NCBI RefSeq assembly: GCF_013426205.1
Contig: NC_089426.1
Coordinates: forward strand, 3,224,001 to 3,288,000
From: Metarhizium brunneum
Lineage: Eukaryota > Ascomycota > Sordariomycetes > Hypocreales > Clavicipitaceae
DNA length: 64,000 nucleotides
Reading direction: 5' to 3'
Both the position numbers and the translations under genes were made by a program. This document shows, piece after piece, positions 1 through 11,769 of this stretch; the first letter of the stretch is position 1; each line of letters begins with the position of its first letter. Under the pieces are notes generated by a model. It did no database searches and was not told the origin of the DNA. It was given only the letters and a program-made list of their open reading frames with translations.

Positions 1-1393
1 TAGATATCAAATGGCGAGAAATGCATGTACTTTGAAGACGATGCGTGATACGTACCGCAGTCCTTGAATATAACGGCATTTACAGCGCTGAGGACGCCTA
101 GTAAAAGGAACAGCAGGGAGCCTTGCATGTTGCAGACCAAGGTTTCGAGATATTTGGACAGGTTTAGGCTTTTGTATTGTGGAGGACAGTCAAGATGGGC
201 AAGACGAGAAGAATCATGTTTCGAATTGAGAGAGGCAGGCACTATTAATATATATTCGACAGGTTCTGTCTGGAGGCTTTGGGAGACGGACGTGGTACCA
301 ATTGTGTTGCAAACTGCGCGGTGATGGATGTTCGAGTTTGCAATCCAAATCAGTCGAGAGCACGGCGGCACAATGGCAACCGGTGCTCACATAGAATGTA
401 ACTCTTTTTCATCTTGCCCCCCCCACCCGTTTATACCCCTTGCTCAGTCCTCTCGGTGGCATGATATCTTTGTATGTCGAGCGCGTTGAATCGCTGACTT
501 GTCTGCGAAGCATCCTTTTCGCACGGTAATTGGCGGTACACAGTAATTCCGTATCCCATCAGCACTACCGAGTACAGGTCACACTGTCACAAACCCTCGG
601 TGCTAGGATTGTGGCCGCGCTTTGCAAGCCCGTTGGGCATGGTGGATTGAGCAACGCTATGAAGTACTTGGCCCAGCGCAGTACATATATGCCGAAAGCA
701 AGTTGTCTTGGGCTGGGCTGGCCAAAGCCAAGTTTTGCGACCATCGAAGGAGGTACAAGAAGATTGAAACAAACATTGAATAATGACATGGAAGAATCCC
801 CACATCGGTGGTGCTGGGATCTAGGCTCTACGGTAGGCTCCAACTCCAACGTCCAAATGTCAAGTCGGTCCTTTCCTTCCTTCCTGATGGAGCCACGCAC
901 TTGAGGCTTAGTCTCGCTGGCTAGGCAGGCCCGGGCTAGGCAGGCCTGCACATGTCGGCACGGTGCATGGGGGCTTTTTTGACAGCACAGCCCTACAATA
1001 CGCCCCGTATTTTGCTGAGCCGCCAACATTGAAGTCTAAAATGATAGCACCACGAGCGCCGCCATCAAGAATGCTCCACGCCGTTGCAGGCCAACGCTGC
1101 AGTGAGGACAAAGGACGAAACGAAAAACAGCCTGATCGGGCACGATGGTGGCATGTCGAGCTTGCCGCGTTGGGCTTGGCGATGACAGCCGGCCCTTTGG
1201 CAGCTGACGTTGGTCCACAAGGCTGCCTCCTTCCCTTCAATGTTCTCGCTTCGAACAAGGCCAACTGGTGTAACCAGCTGAAAAAGCAACCTGTCCCCCC
1301 AAAATCTTCCATCGAGCAATCCTCTCACCTCTGCATCAATATTTACGCGACTTCCACCAGTCGAGCGACGGAGACACAATTCGTCCTTGACAC
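1..1393. other. Intergenic, no supportable gene
   Basis: Several overlapping open frames of 60-154 codons run on both strands across 530-1312, but none has a recognisable domain, intron pattern or convincing start. They look like chance frames in GC-balanced DNA. The last part (about 1300-1393) is presumably the 5' leader of the LITAF gene that follows. Confidence 0.5.
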
Positions 1394-2094
1394 ATGATGG
1401 ATTCACAACAGCAGCGGCAGCAGCAGGCCAATGTTGCTCCCGCGCAACCACAGCAAGCCTACCATCCCGTCACAAACGACAGCATCCAGCCCGTTCAGCA
1501 GCCGAATACCGGTCACGCTCTGCCTCCAAGCTACAATCAGGCAAACCAGGCAAACCAGGCAAAAAATGCGCCCGCGAACCAGCCGCCCCAGCCAGCAAAC
1601 ATGGCCGTCACTCCTTTACACCAGCTGGGCAACCAGCCGGAGTGGATTGATTGTCCTTTCTGTCACCAGCGAACGAGGACTACCGTGCAGCGAGAAGGCA
1701 CTTCTATGCAAATGTATGTTGCGCGCTCCATCTACCAGCCTTGCCCTACCGAATAGTGCTAATGCCGTTCTCGCACAGAATTGTCGGTGCCCTCCTCTGT
1801 ATCTTCTGTATTTGCCTCACCTGCCTGCCCTGCCTCGCCGGCTGGTTCGAAGATACCCAGTACCATTGCTCCCAGTGCAGGAACATGGTTGCCATCCGCC
1901 GACACGATGGTCCAATCGAGGTCTTTGGTCCCACGATGCCCGTCTACTCCCAGTACAGCGGCAACCAGGCTCCCATGAATGCCCAACAGCAGCAGCCTCC
2001 ACAACAGCACCAGGAGCAGTATCCCATGCATGTGCTTCAGCCACAGGTTCAGCAGCAACAGCAGCCTGTCACGCAGCCTGACGCCAAGAACTAA
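1394..2094 (+). CDS. LITAF-domain membrane-associated protein
   Basis: Two exons, 1394-1713 and 1779-2094, encode 211 residues. The intron (65 bp) has a GTATGT donor, a GTGCTAAT branch site and a CACAG acceptor. Residues 1-80 are Gln/Asn/Pro-rich and disordered, with a short NQA repeat near 48-56. A CPFC knuckle sits at 87-90, followed by a Cys-rich hydrophobic segment (about 108-128), then the second knuckle HCSQC (136-140) and a Gln-rich tail. This knuckle/hydrophobic/knuckle order defines the LITAF (SIMPLE-like) domain, in which one zinc ion is bound and the hydrophobic stretch inserts as a monotopic hairpin into endosomal membranes. Fungal members are mostly uncharacterised. Membrane trafficking is an inference from the animal family. 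The domain call is firm; the cellular role is not. Confidence 0.88.
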
Positions 2095-3115
2095 GCTCTC
2101 TCGCCAAATGGGAAACCAAAAGTGCTACATGTATGGAATTTTCATTCCTTTTCGGTATTGTGTCACCTTTTTTGTTTTGTGCTTGATGGGACAAACTAGA
2201 CTCTGATATTGTTGTTAATGGTCGAGATGACGTTGGAGTTGCGGGAAGGGGGGGCCGTGGGTCGTTTGCCAGACACGGCGGGTTTGCTTTCGCCACCTAC
2301 TTTTACTTTCCTATATTTGAGATACCAAATGAATTCTTACCTTTGTCCTACATATACAGTCGCGTTGCTTGTTGCGATCAAAGACTGTATCCGACTGGGT
2401 AGTTGCAGTTACAGACAAACGCCTCGACTACACTCGAGTAATAACCAAGAAGGGCCCATCATTCGCACAGCAGGAAACCTAATGGCTTGGTCAAAGACTC
2501 GAGTACACACTTCCATCGAGCTCTGGTAAAGCTAGCACTTTCGGATTCGGGGTAGCATTGGCATGCCATATCCTCCAACCCAGCCACCCCAGGCTTGACA
2601 CAAACTCGAGCATCCGACGGAGTACACGACCAATTGACCAACTAGCACAACCGCTTCGATAAAACCTTCCAACCGCACCGTCGCTGTCTCCATCGGATTT
2701 GTGGCTCTTCCGCGCGGGGTCACTTGCCAGAGCTATGCGATTGCCACACGATGAAACTTTATTTCCATGGCTGGCACCACGCCACACATTGCCGAGCAAT
2801 CAGCTCACATATGTACCAATAAGTGCGTCATCTCGCATCAAATCGAACCTGTTTCCAACTATGCGAGCCCTGGGGGCTGGCCAGTATTGAGCTGGCAGTT
2901 CCGACACAGCCGATAGCTATTGAAGCTTGACAAGCTCTATATAGAGGATGCGCATCCCTCGACCTGAATGAAGCCTTTGGTTCCCCCAATTGCTTCTTCT
3001 TTGGGTGTAAATCGGCCGAGGACAACGAAGCTTTTTCTAGCCAATTACTAGTCTCCTGAGAGAAAATTGTCACATCCCAGCCTCACCGTGAACTTGCACG
3101 CGAATCAACCTCATA
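2095..3115. other. Intergenic between LITAF gene and glutamate decarboxylase
   Basis: It holds the 3' end of the LITAF transcript and the promoter of the decarboxylase. No supportable gene. Short frames on both strands show no domain. Confidence 0.5.
2935..2946 (+). promoter_or_regulatory. TATA-like palindrome upstream of glutamate decarboxylase
   Basis: The palindrome CTCTATATAGAG contains TATATAG about 170 bp before the decarboxylase ATG, a plausible core-promoter position. No transcript start can be seen from sequence alone. Confidence 0.35.
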
Positions 3116-4926
3116 ATGGCACCAGCTGTGAAAGCAGGAATGAAGCGTCGCCATGTCGAGGACGTAGAGCCCGCGGAGGACTTTACCAACGTGTACGGAT
3201 CGCACTATGCTACGCAGGACATGCCATGCGACGATATACCTGATGATTCAATGCCGCCAGAGGTTGCGTACCGCATGATCAAGGACGAGCTCAGTCTGGA
3301 CAATAACCCGAAGCTCAAGTAAGTCACGCACGACCCAACTGCAGAATCGAAAAATGAGCTACACGATTCCACTCAATCCTCATGACAGAAACTAACTCGA
3401 CTTTCTGCGACAGCCTTGCTTCCTTCGTGTCAACTTACATGGTAAAGCCACCAAGCCCGCATCACCAAACCCGCCGGCTAACAACCACCGCTCTCCTACG
3501 CAGGAAAAAGAAGCAGAAGATCTCATGCTAGAAGCCATGTCCAAGAACTTTATCGACTTTGAAGAATACCCGCAGACGGCAGAAATCCACCACCGCTGCG
3601 CTAACATGATTGCTAACCTCTTCCACGCGCCCAAGGACATTGGTATCGGATCAAGTTCCGTAGGTTCTAGCGAGGCTATCATGCTGGCTGTGTTGGCGAT
3701 GAAGCGTCGCTGGAAGCAGCAGCGTCAGCAGCAAGGTAAGCCCGCTGATAACCCCAACATCGTCATGTCCTCTGCCGTGCAGGTGTGCTGGGAAAAGGCG
3801 GCGCGTTACTTTGAGATTGAGGAGAAGTACGTGAATTGTACGAGGACCAGGTTCGTGATTGACCCTAAGGAGGCGGTCGAGCTTTGTGACGAGAATACCA
3901 TTGGTATTGTGGCAATCCTGGGGACTACTTATACCGGTGCCTATGAGGACGTCAAGGCCATCAGCGACCTGCTGGTGGAGAAGAAGTCTGATGTGCCGAT
4001 TCACGTTGATGCCGCGAGCGGCGGGTTTGTGGCGCCGTTTGTTGTTCCGGATCTCGAATGGGATTTCAGAGTTGAACGTGTTGTTTCTATTAATGTTTCT
4101 GGACACAAGGTGAGCTAAACCCCCCCTTTATTCCCTCCCCAGTACCCTTCTACCGGAAACACCAATTCTGACTCTTATATCCCAGTATGGTCTCGTATAC
4201 CCCGGCGTGGGCTGGGTGGTCTGGCGCTCGTCCGAATACCTCCCCAAAGACCTGATTTTCAACATCAACTACCTCGGCGCCGAGCAAACTTCCTTCACGC
4301 TCAACTTCTCCAAGGGCGCGTCCCAAGTCATTGGGCAATACTATCAACTCATCCGACTCGGTAAAGCCGGCTACCGTCACATCATGTGTAACCTCACCAA
4401 GACGGCGGACTACCTCACCGACGAGCTCCGCAAGCTTGGATTCGTCATCATGTCTGAAGGACACGGCAAGAGCCTGCCGCTCGTGGCCTTCCGCTTCGCC
4501 GGCAAAGAGGAGGGGGAGACGGAGGAAAAGGAGTTTGATGAGTTCGCCTTGGCGCACTACCTGCGCTCCAGGGGCTGGGTCATCCCGGCGTACACAATGG
4601 CCCCCGAGACGGGGCAAATGAAGATGATGAGAATCGTTGTGAGGGAGGATTTCTCAAGGAGCAGGTGCGAGTTGCTGATCAAGGATATCAAGCTGTGCAG
4701 TCAGCTTCTGGAGAAGGACAGCGAGCAGCTCATCATGAGGCTGAAGCAGCACATAGGACAGCACACTAGTGGCTCGGGGAAGATCAGGGATCCAATGGGT
4801 GCGGCCAAGGCCGTTTTCAAGGTATGTTGCGTGCTTGGGCAGACGTTGAATGTTGATGCTAATGACGCTTAGAATGAAAGTCACTCGCTCCAGGGCAAGA
4901 CTGGCAAGAGTCACGCGGTGTGCTGA
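3116..4926 (+). CDS. gad: Glutamate decarboxylase (PLP-dependent)
   Basis: Five exons: 3116-3318, 3414-3441 (28 nt), 3504-4109, 4186-4821 and 4873-4926, joined by canonical GT-AG introns, give 508 residues. The enzyme converts L-glutamate to GABA and CO2, consuming a proton; in fungi it feeds the GABA shunt and is linked to development and stress. The group II PLP decarboxylase fold is clear: an EDLM..EAMSKNF segment, [12 protein letters not shown], a [13 protein letters not shown] cofactor loop, HVDAASGGF with the PLP-contacting Asp, and the NVSGHKYG motif whose lysine, residue 279 at the exon 3/4 junction, forms the Schiff base. The last exon ends GKSHAVC, a tail I associate with fungal GADs. 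Length and motif order match the family. The 28-nt exon 2 and the short last exon are easy to miss in automated models. Confidence 0.95.
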
Positions 4927-5486
4927 TGGATTCATTTGTGCATCTCGGTTTACGAGTGCCTTGGTTGTGTTGCTTTGTTCAGTCGTCGTTGTCGTTGCAG
5001 TTTTGTTCCTTGTACATACCTAATAACAGTGTTTGTTCCCTCTCCACGCCCATTCATGCAGCCCGTGTACACCTCACGTACTTGACAACTCGAAACGGTA
5101 TTGACTGCCGCCTTTGCTCATCTGGTTTCACATCTTCACAAACGACTCCTTTTTTTGCCTTTCATTGCACTGGAGACGTATTCACACGCTTTCCATGGCA
5201 ACTATTCTACCCAGGATCAACTCTAGGATTCAAGCCGAACACATGCCTGGATTCAACTCTTTGGAAGTCCAACGCGAATAAGACCAGAACAGAGCTTCCG
5301 CCGCCTCCCTCGCAGAGCTATATAAACCCCGGCTGTTGCGCGGTAGGGCTCCCTCCTTCTGTTTCCCCCATCGCGATACTCATCGACTTCTCACGCGATC
5401 ATTTGCAAATACTTCTCGACTACGATCTTCAAAATCTGCAAAAATCAAAACAACTGGGGAGCACGCCATTCTCTCCTTCCTCGAAA
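4927..5486. other. Intergenic: GAD 3' end and promoter of the next gene
   Basis: An open frame runs in phase with the downstream small protein from about 4920, but it lacks coding character. The TATA box at 5319 shows that this is leader and promoter rather than coding sequence. Confidence 0.5.
5319..5326 (+). promoter_or_regulatory. TATA box (TATATAAA)
   Basis: A consensus TATATAAA lies 161 bp upstream of the ATG at 5487, just after a CT-rich stretch. It supports transcription of the small Cys-rich gene that follows and argues that the real start is 5487, not further upstream. Confidence 0.5.
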
Positions 5487-5900
5487 ATGTGCACAACTCA
5501 CATTTGCCAGCGGCAGTGTGTTCGATGCGAGGGATGGGGCGAACGCGATGTGATGTTCCATTGCAAAGATGCCCTAAAAAAGGCCAAGGACGAAAACAAA
5601 CCCCCAACGCATGAAGGTTGTCCTCAGTGGATAAAGTTTGGCAAGAAATTTGAGTGTGGTGGTATGGTGTGCAAGGGTTGCGAGAACAAATCCCCGCCTG
5701 GACTGACTAAGAGGAGCGATGCCCCCGACGAGGAGAAAGGAAAAGAGGTTGAGGACGAGGACGAGGATGAGGATGAGGATGAGGATGAGGGTGAGGGTGA
5801 GGGTGAGGATGAGGATTGCGAACAACCTAAGCTTGTCGGTTTTTTGGAGCATTATCGGGATTACTTGGCTGCCAAGGCTGCCGAGGACAAAGAGAATTAA
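5487..5900 (+). CDS. Small Cys-rich protein with acidic tail, orphan
   Basis: A single-exon frame of 137 residues. The first 65 residues carry ten cysteines in two clusters: C2, C7, C11, C14, C26, then C45, C57, C62, C65, with C111 later. This spacing could coordinate zinc but matches no family I recognise. Residues 81-112 are almost only Asp, Glu and Gly, encoded by a GAGGATGAG/GAGGGTGAG repeat. The tail (LVGFLEHYRDYLAAKA) should be helical. There is no signal peptide, so a cytoplasmic or nuclear location is likelier. The TATA box at 5319 and an A-rich context before the ATG support expression. I class it as an orphan or lineage-specific gene. The frame is probably real; the function is unknown. 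Confidence 0.6.
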   Translation: MCTTHICQRQCVRCEGWGERDVMFHCKDALKKAKDENKPPTHEGCPQWIKFGKKFECGGMVCKGCENKSPPGLTKRSDAPDEEKGKEVEDEDEDEDEDEDEGEGEGEDEDCEQPKLVGFLEHYRDYLAAKAAEDKEN

Positions 5901-6278
5901 ATCAGCCCAAGGAACGGTCAACACGGGCTTCTCTCTCATTGACACTCTACGCGAGATGAGTTGCTTCAGTCAAGACTCAATGTTCGAATTCGAATAGGTT
6001 TTTCATCCAACCAGAGCCGGCCAACTAATCCAGGATTGGCCGACAACTCTGTATGGTTTTTCCCTATGAGAATTCGTATCCGAGGTTCAGATCATATGCT
6101 ATCCAGCCTGAATAAAGACATGAACCACAGCTATGCGCCAACGTGAACAACGCCTTGCCAAAGTGCCACATTGAGTTCCGACGCCAAGCTGTTCGATCCC
6201 AAATTCGCAGTGCGAGACAAGTGAACCCCCAGCATCCCGGCGATCATGGCCGGAATATCGCCTTAAAACCGTAGAAGA
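5901..6278. other. Intergenic, nothing recognised
   Basis: The 3' region of the small Cys-rich gene up to the MITE target-site duplication. No gene-like frame. Confidence 0.5.
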
Positions 6279-6526
6279 CTCTTTGTATGAATTGCTCGGC
6301 GGGCTCACTCTTTTTGCTAGGTGCGCTCACGCACCTCCAGGTACCTAGATATCAGGCTATATTATAATATATTATTATATATTTTATTATAAGTAAATAT
6401 ATTTTATTATAAATTATTTCTTAAAAATATATAAGAAGAGTTTAGATATAATAAACACTTACCTACTAAGGGGGGTGAGCGCACCTAGCAAAAGGAGTGA
6501 GCCCGCCGAGCAATTCACCTCTTTGT
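6279..6526. mobile_element. MITE with 44-bp terminal inverted repeats and 8-bp TSD
   Basis: The element spans 6287-6518 (232 bp). Its ends are inverted repeats, 6287-6330 and 6475-6518, identical at 42 of 44 positions when read by eye and carrying the core GCTCGGCGGGCTCAC. It is flanked on both sides by the direct repeat CTCTTTGT (6279-6286 and 6519-6526). The interior (6331-6474) is extremely AT-rich and has no open frame. A short non-coding element with long TIRs and a target duplication is a MITE. An 8-bp duplication is typical of hAT-family transposases, so that is the likely mobiliser, though the TIR tip does not match the usual hAT consensus. The near-identical arms suggest fairly recent insertion. 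Confidence 0.9.
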
Positions 6527-7721
6527 TCTTGTCCAGACCTTTATGAACTTGGCAGTGGGACCAAAGTCCACGTCTCCTCTTTGTCTGTCTCAGCTACATT
6601 CCTGTGATCAGCTTGCCGTGCTGTTTGTAACTGATGCATATTTCGAAACAGTGATCGATACAATGAGATAAAGACAGAGAAACAGCCCCCTCACCCCCAA
6701 AGTATGTCATCGACATTCTTGTTCAAATTGTGTATCAGTTGCAAGAGACCTAGACCGAGCCGTCGCTCGAAAGCAAGCGCCAGTGAAAGAGTTCATGCAG
6801 GAGAGTGTCAAGGTCCACGGGGAGAGGTGAACTTTTTGCCTTTGGCTGCTACTACCGAGGAGAGAGAGGTTCTTATCCAGCTTCCTGCAAGGCCAGTTCA
6901 AGGGGGCTCGAGGATTCGAGAATCATAGCTTCCCCCTCTTTTCTCCCCTAGCGCTATGAATCAAATGCGACAAGAAGCACTATTGGGAGCCAACTAATAT
7001 GCTTCAAGTCAACGGGTGTAAAGTGCAGCTATCGCGAATTGACAAGTTATACAGGCCAACTGTGGCGGTGCTTGTAAGGCGTGGCATTTCTCTGAAGACT
7101 AGTATCGTCGAATCTTGTAATACTGCATCATAGATTATTGTTTCTCTCTGAAGTCAAATGATATTACAAGCATGATACGAGTATCTTGTAATACTTCCCA
7201 AGTCAAACAAATGTCCAAGTTGACCGCAAGCCTACGCTACATCTTCTCGGGGCTGTGCTGTCAAGTATATATGCATATATTTGGAATGGCAGTCGTTCAC
7301 TCAACGATTGCAGTGCCACAAATTCGCCTGAATAGCAGCAAGACTCACAACGTATCACGGAAAAAGGAGGCATGCAACAGGTATTGATTGAATCATCGGC
7401 TTCTGCTTACAACCAATTGTGCTGAACTTGGATAATCCCCCGGCTCGGGAACGAGTCTCACCAATTTGTATGCCCTAGCCGTGTTAAGGACCAGTCAAAG
7501 TAACACCATGCGCCTGGCCGTACCCAAGCCAAAGAACCGTAGTAAACCACGTCATACACTATAGGTACACGTATCGCGATACGTTGAAAGCTAACAAGAT
7601 TAGTAATTTATGGTGGCATGCCGGCGAAGGCTATCTCGCGATAGCCTCATCCACCACGTGGAAATAAACTTTACCCATTAAAGATATAGTTCGTCCCAGT
7701 GACTCACTCTCAAAATTTAAA
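6527..7721. other. Intergenic, nothing recognised
   Basis: Only short frames without domains. Somewhat AT-rich, with no visible repeat apart from a few CGCGATA/TATCGCG-like palindromic pieces near 7570-7645. Confidence 0.45.
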
Positions 7722-7996
7722 ATGGCCGCACACAGATATATCAACGGGGTCTCGTCGGCGTTCTATGAGTCCTTTGCTCCGTCTCTCGTCACCTTCTTCT
7801 AATAATAAGAGCCCAACCCAACTACCCGTCTAAGCTCCCCGAAGCACTGCAATCTCCCACTTGTTGGCATCGGCCAACATTGGTAGTTGGGGCTCTCGTT
7901 GTTGGAGTTGAATGAAGAGAGGTGATATATAGAGAGAGGGGAAAGGGCTCATGAATGCCGACGAGACCTCGTCGATATATTTTGTGTGCGGCCCAT
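7722..7996. repeat. Degenerate fold-back inverted repeat (~275 bp)
   Basis: The arms 7722-7793 and 7921-7996 are inverted copies at roughly 80% identity by eye, sharing CCGCACACA, ATATATC and GGTCTCGTCGGC. Weaker complementarity continues inward: the AAGAGCCCAACCCAACTACC side pairs with GGTAGTTGGGGCTCTCG. Only a central loop of about 50 bp is left unpaired. Transcribed RNA would fold into one long imperfect hairpin. No target-site duplication is evident. It is probably an old MITE or fold-back element; several arm differences are transitions, as expected of decay or RIP. Confidence 0.7.
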
Positions 7997-8560
7997 CTAT
8001 GCATCTGCTGTTAAAATATTGAAAATGAAATGGAAGCAAATTCACCTGATGGCCCAGATACTCCACCATGTCCGGATACCGCAGGACGAATCTCTCTGAG
8101 CCGGGAGACGTGTTCGGGAAATGGGGAGAGTTGCAACGCCATTGCTCGGCCATATGGTACCCGGCTGGAGAGTGATTCCTGGTCGACCGGGCCAGCTTCG
8201 AGAATAAATCCACCAGACTGCATTTTCGCTAGTTCCAACGTTGTTTCGCAGTTGGCTAATGAGCGGGGTGTTGGCGTTTTTAAGCTAGACTGATAAGTCC
8301 TCGAGAGCAGTGACTGGTGGCACGACACATCGATAACACTCGCCTTACGTGTAAGCCACTTTCAGCCAAATGGAGAAGAGACCAACGTAGCTGCTTTGTT
8401 TAGCAACTGGCAAAACCTAGTTGCCAGCCCCCACGGTGAGTGTGCGTGGGTACGGCATCAAGTCAGATGGTAGCACGCCAAGCTCCGTCTCGATTTCTGG
8501 TCTTTCTAACTGGTGGACTTGTGCGTTCCAGGTTCCCTCCAGGACTCAAGACTATGTGCA

Positions 8561-8576
8561 TACACCGTACGGTGTA
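8561..8576. repeat. 16-bp perfect palindrome
   Basis: TACACCGTACGGTGTA is a perfect inverted repeat without a spacer. It resembles the CCGTACGG core seen elsewhere in the window and could be a dimer binding site or a decayed element end. Confidence 0.6.
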
Positions 8577-11500
8577 CATACCCGGGGAAACGGAGGCACT
8601 GTCCCGGCTACGAGCCTCTGGGATAGTATAGCCAGCACCAGTACTGTACCGGGTATCGAAAAATATTGTCGGATTTAACGGGAAGCAAGAGGAACGGAGT
8701 AAACTGCTAGGGTGAGCCACCGGCTGGTGCATGTCGATCCAAAGAGGAGGGATTTGCCCTTGGCGGCAGCTAGACAACGACACGGCTTTTAAACCTTTAT
8801 TCGGGCGAGCGCATGCATGTCTGGTCTTGATGGCGCCTGTAATTATCCCACTACTACTCCGTGCTCGAAACCGTCAACTACTCCATCCTTGGAATGAATT
8901 GCACACGAAATATGCGCCGCGTCTAGTCCATGGTCCCATCGGGGAACCATCTTGCCGTCTTGAGAATCACAAGCAGCCGCTGGAATACCCGGCCGGCCCG
9001 GTATTGCGACAAGCCTCATGGCTAACGAGGACCAGTTGACTCCACTTCTGCCGGTCCCATAACTAGAATTCATAGCAGAGGCTGCCAATGTTGCGAGTTA
9101 TAGATGCCACGTACAGCTGGCCGCTATATGCGGTCCTGTGGACGCCTCCGTACGGAGCAATAAACCCGCAACATAAGCCCGAGTAGAACCCATGGACCCA
9201 CGCGGTCATGGTCACGAATCGACTGACCGAGGCAGAAAGCCGTTCTCGGTGACTTGCTTGACATCTGCGTGCTATGTCACTTGTTTAGCCAGGAGAACCG
9301 GCCGGAGGAGCGCCTGGCTGCAATTCAAGAGCAGGTCGCACGAAGCTCGTGCCTGAGAAAAAAAAGAGTCGTCAGTGCCAGTCAACAGATCGACGGCACA
9401 AAATGTAGTGAGAGAGTCCTGATCGAGGAGGACTGACCCTGAATGTTGTAGCTACATGAGCACAGCGAAAATGGCCTAATGGCAGCCAGCTGAAGCTGCT
9501 GTGTAACAAGATATGTTGTATGTCGTCCAATATAGTTACACGGCTCTACGTATGACAAGACGACAAAAGACTCCTTGCCGGTAGCATTGCCAGTGGTCCG
9601 GATGCTGGTCGATCCCCAAGCAAGACTTACATCTCAGATGCAACGCAGTCATATGCACGAACTTGCCGTAAATGCAGCACACATGGTTGTAGTGGCTGCA
9701 AAGCGAGGAGACTGTCAGGTTGCTGTGAGTGGCGCTTGTCTCGAACTGTCAAGAATTTCCCCCTCGCACGAGCGGTATTCATGCCATATTCTCCCGTAGT
9801 GCTCCATGCATGTAGGAGTCGTTTTCGATGGCCACCTTTGTCGCGACCTCCAGTCAGCTTCCAAAGCAGCCTTCCGCCCACCAAAGTTCTTCGCAATGTG
9901 AACTGGACTGTGGCCCGTTGTTATCCCGTTCTCCGTAGCGTTCGAATTTGACTTTCCAACACTGACGGGACCAAAGACACACACAGCCAACTGCAATGGC
10001 CGATTGGTCACATTTCCATCTAACCAGAGCCCGCTAAGGTTCCGCCGGTGTTGGGCCCGGGTCATGTTCTACCAGATACAAAGGACGCAACCACCAACCA
10101 CCAAAGGAGCCAAGCCGCGAGAACCCCAAGGAACCAGGGCAAGTCTCGTCAGTTGGTCAAGGGGTCTCCTGGCGGGCGACCAGGGGAGCAGGGGAGGTTT
10201 GATGGGCGGCGCAACGCCACCAGCCACGTTGACGGTCAAATAAAAGCCTGGCGATTTGGCTGTGAATGCAATGAATGGGTGACTGGAGACTTGGGCGGCG
10301 TGGGTCAATGCAGCCCATCATCATCATCGTGGCTCCAAGGGTCCCGAGTATCCACCCATCAATTCAACCCATCCGACGCCAAGGGACTTGTCGCCGTTCG
10401 GATATCCTCCAGCCTGATCACAGGCCCTGTCCATAGTACGACATACGTACGAGAGAAAAGGCATCTATGTTGTGCCTGTCCTAAATTACGGCCATGCGTG
10501 GCTGCCGTGTTCTTGACTCAACATGCCGGTCTGATAGTGGACGAAGACATCAGTTCTCTGTCCGTCAAGCCAAAGGCACAGGACCTGTCTGGACTCTATT
10601 TTCCGTACTGGTGAACCCCGCATGGCACCACATGAAAAGCACATGTCAAAAGCTGGGACAATCCAAAGGTGGGCGAGTCCAATGTTGTCGATGAATTCCA
10701 GAGCTTCGGTCGCGTTTAACCTAGTGGCCAACGATGACGCTGGCGCTTTAACTCCGCGACTCTACGCTCCAAATGAGTCCACCTCATCCTTAGTTCATCG
10801 GCCGCATATGGAGAAGAAGAAAAAAAGCGGACGAACTAGTCTAAGCAAGTGATGAGGGGTACTGTGCTGTAGGGCGGCAGCCAGGTTTTGAATTTCAGTT
10901 GGCGCTCATGCAAAGCCATGGATGGGGCTTTGCGACTTGTCGGATGCGTTTTGGCAGGTGGTGGTTCAGGAAGTCGACGACGGTGTGTGGCGAGTGAGCC
11001 CAAGATATACACACTGCTTCTGGCTTGCGGGTGCCCCTCTGGCCCTGTCGGGTATTGCTTGTGGTGTTCAGATCTTTGTACGGAGTAGGTAGTTTGGCTA
11101 GGCCGCTGATGGTTGCAAGAACCGGGGTTTGGGAGGTGTGGTGTTCGGGGCGGAACAGAATGCATCGGTTGGTTGGTGGTTTCGCATGGCATCGCATGGC
11201 ATCGCCTCTTGTCGCACCACGTCTTCCCGCGCGCAAGCTTATCCATCTTTCGTCCAACACCAATAGAGGCACGTCGAAGGGCCTGGCATGCAGCTTGACC
11301 GGGCGCGGGAAGACGGGCCAGCGTGGCAGTCGTGAGCCCCATCGCCGATGATGGGCAACATTGACAACATTCTCTCATCTTTCGAAAATAAAATAAAAGT
11401 AAGAAGGGTCTGGTGTGTTTGACGCTGAAGGTGCAAAGCACCGCACAATTGAGACCAGACACTAGCAGGGTTCATGGTTGGCAAGTGAGGCGGACATGGC

Positions 11501-11769
11501 CAGATCTAGCAAGCCGGCCGTCGTCTTTCATAGTACATAATAACAGCAGGAGGCTAGGCTGAATGCTTCTGTGTTGCAAAGAGGCTTTTCGTGATGGATG
11601 CTGTATATTTCGACTTTTGATTGTTCACATGTTTGTAGACGAAAAAGGCAGAAGATGCAAAATACCATTGGGGTTCAACTAGGGCTCGGCCACGTCCTCC
11701 AGGCAGAAGGCTCCTTCCGTCGGGAGCTTTCAAATGTTCAATGTTGCTTGTGCACTGTTGAACAAATAT

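Noticed and set aside
565..1451. Overlapping open frames of up to 154 codons on both strands
   Set aside because: No domain, no splice pattern, and equal openness on both strands. Treated as chance frames.
5574..5945. Antisense frame rich in Leu/Ile
   Set aside because: It is the complement of the acidic codon repeat, not a membrane protein.
7830..8328. Minus frames of 105-127 codons with a protein-like look
   Set aside because: They overlap the fold-back repeat and have no recognisable family; coding status could not be supported.
10048..10614. 188-codon plus frame
   Set aside because: Composition is low-complexity and no domain, promoter or homology is apparent.
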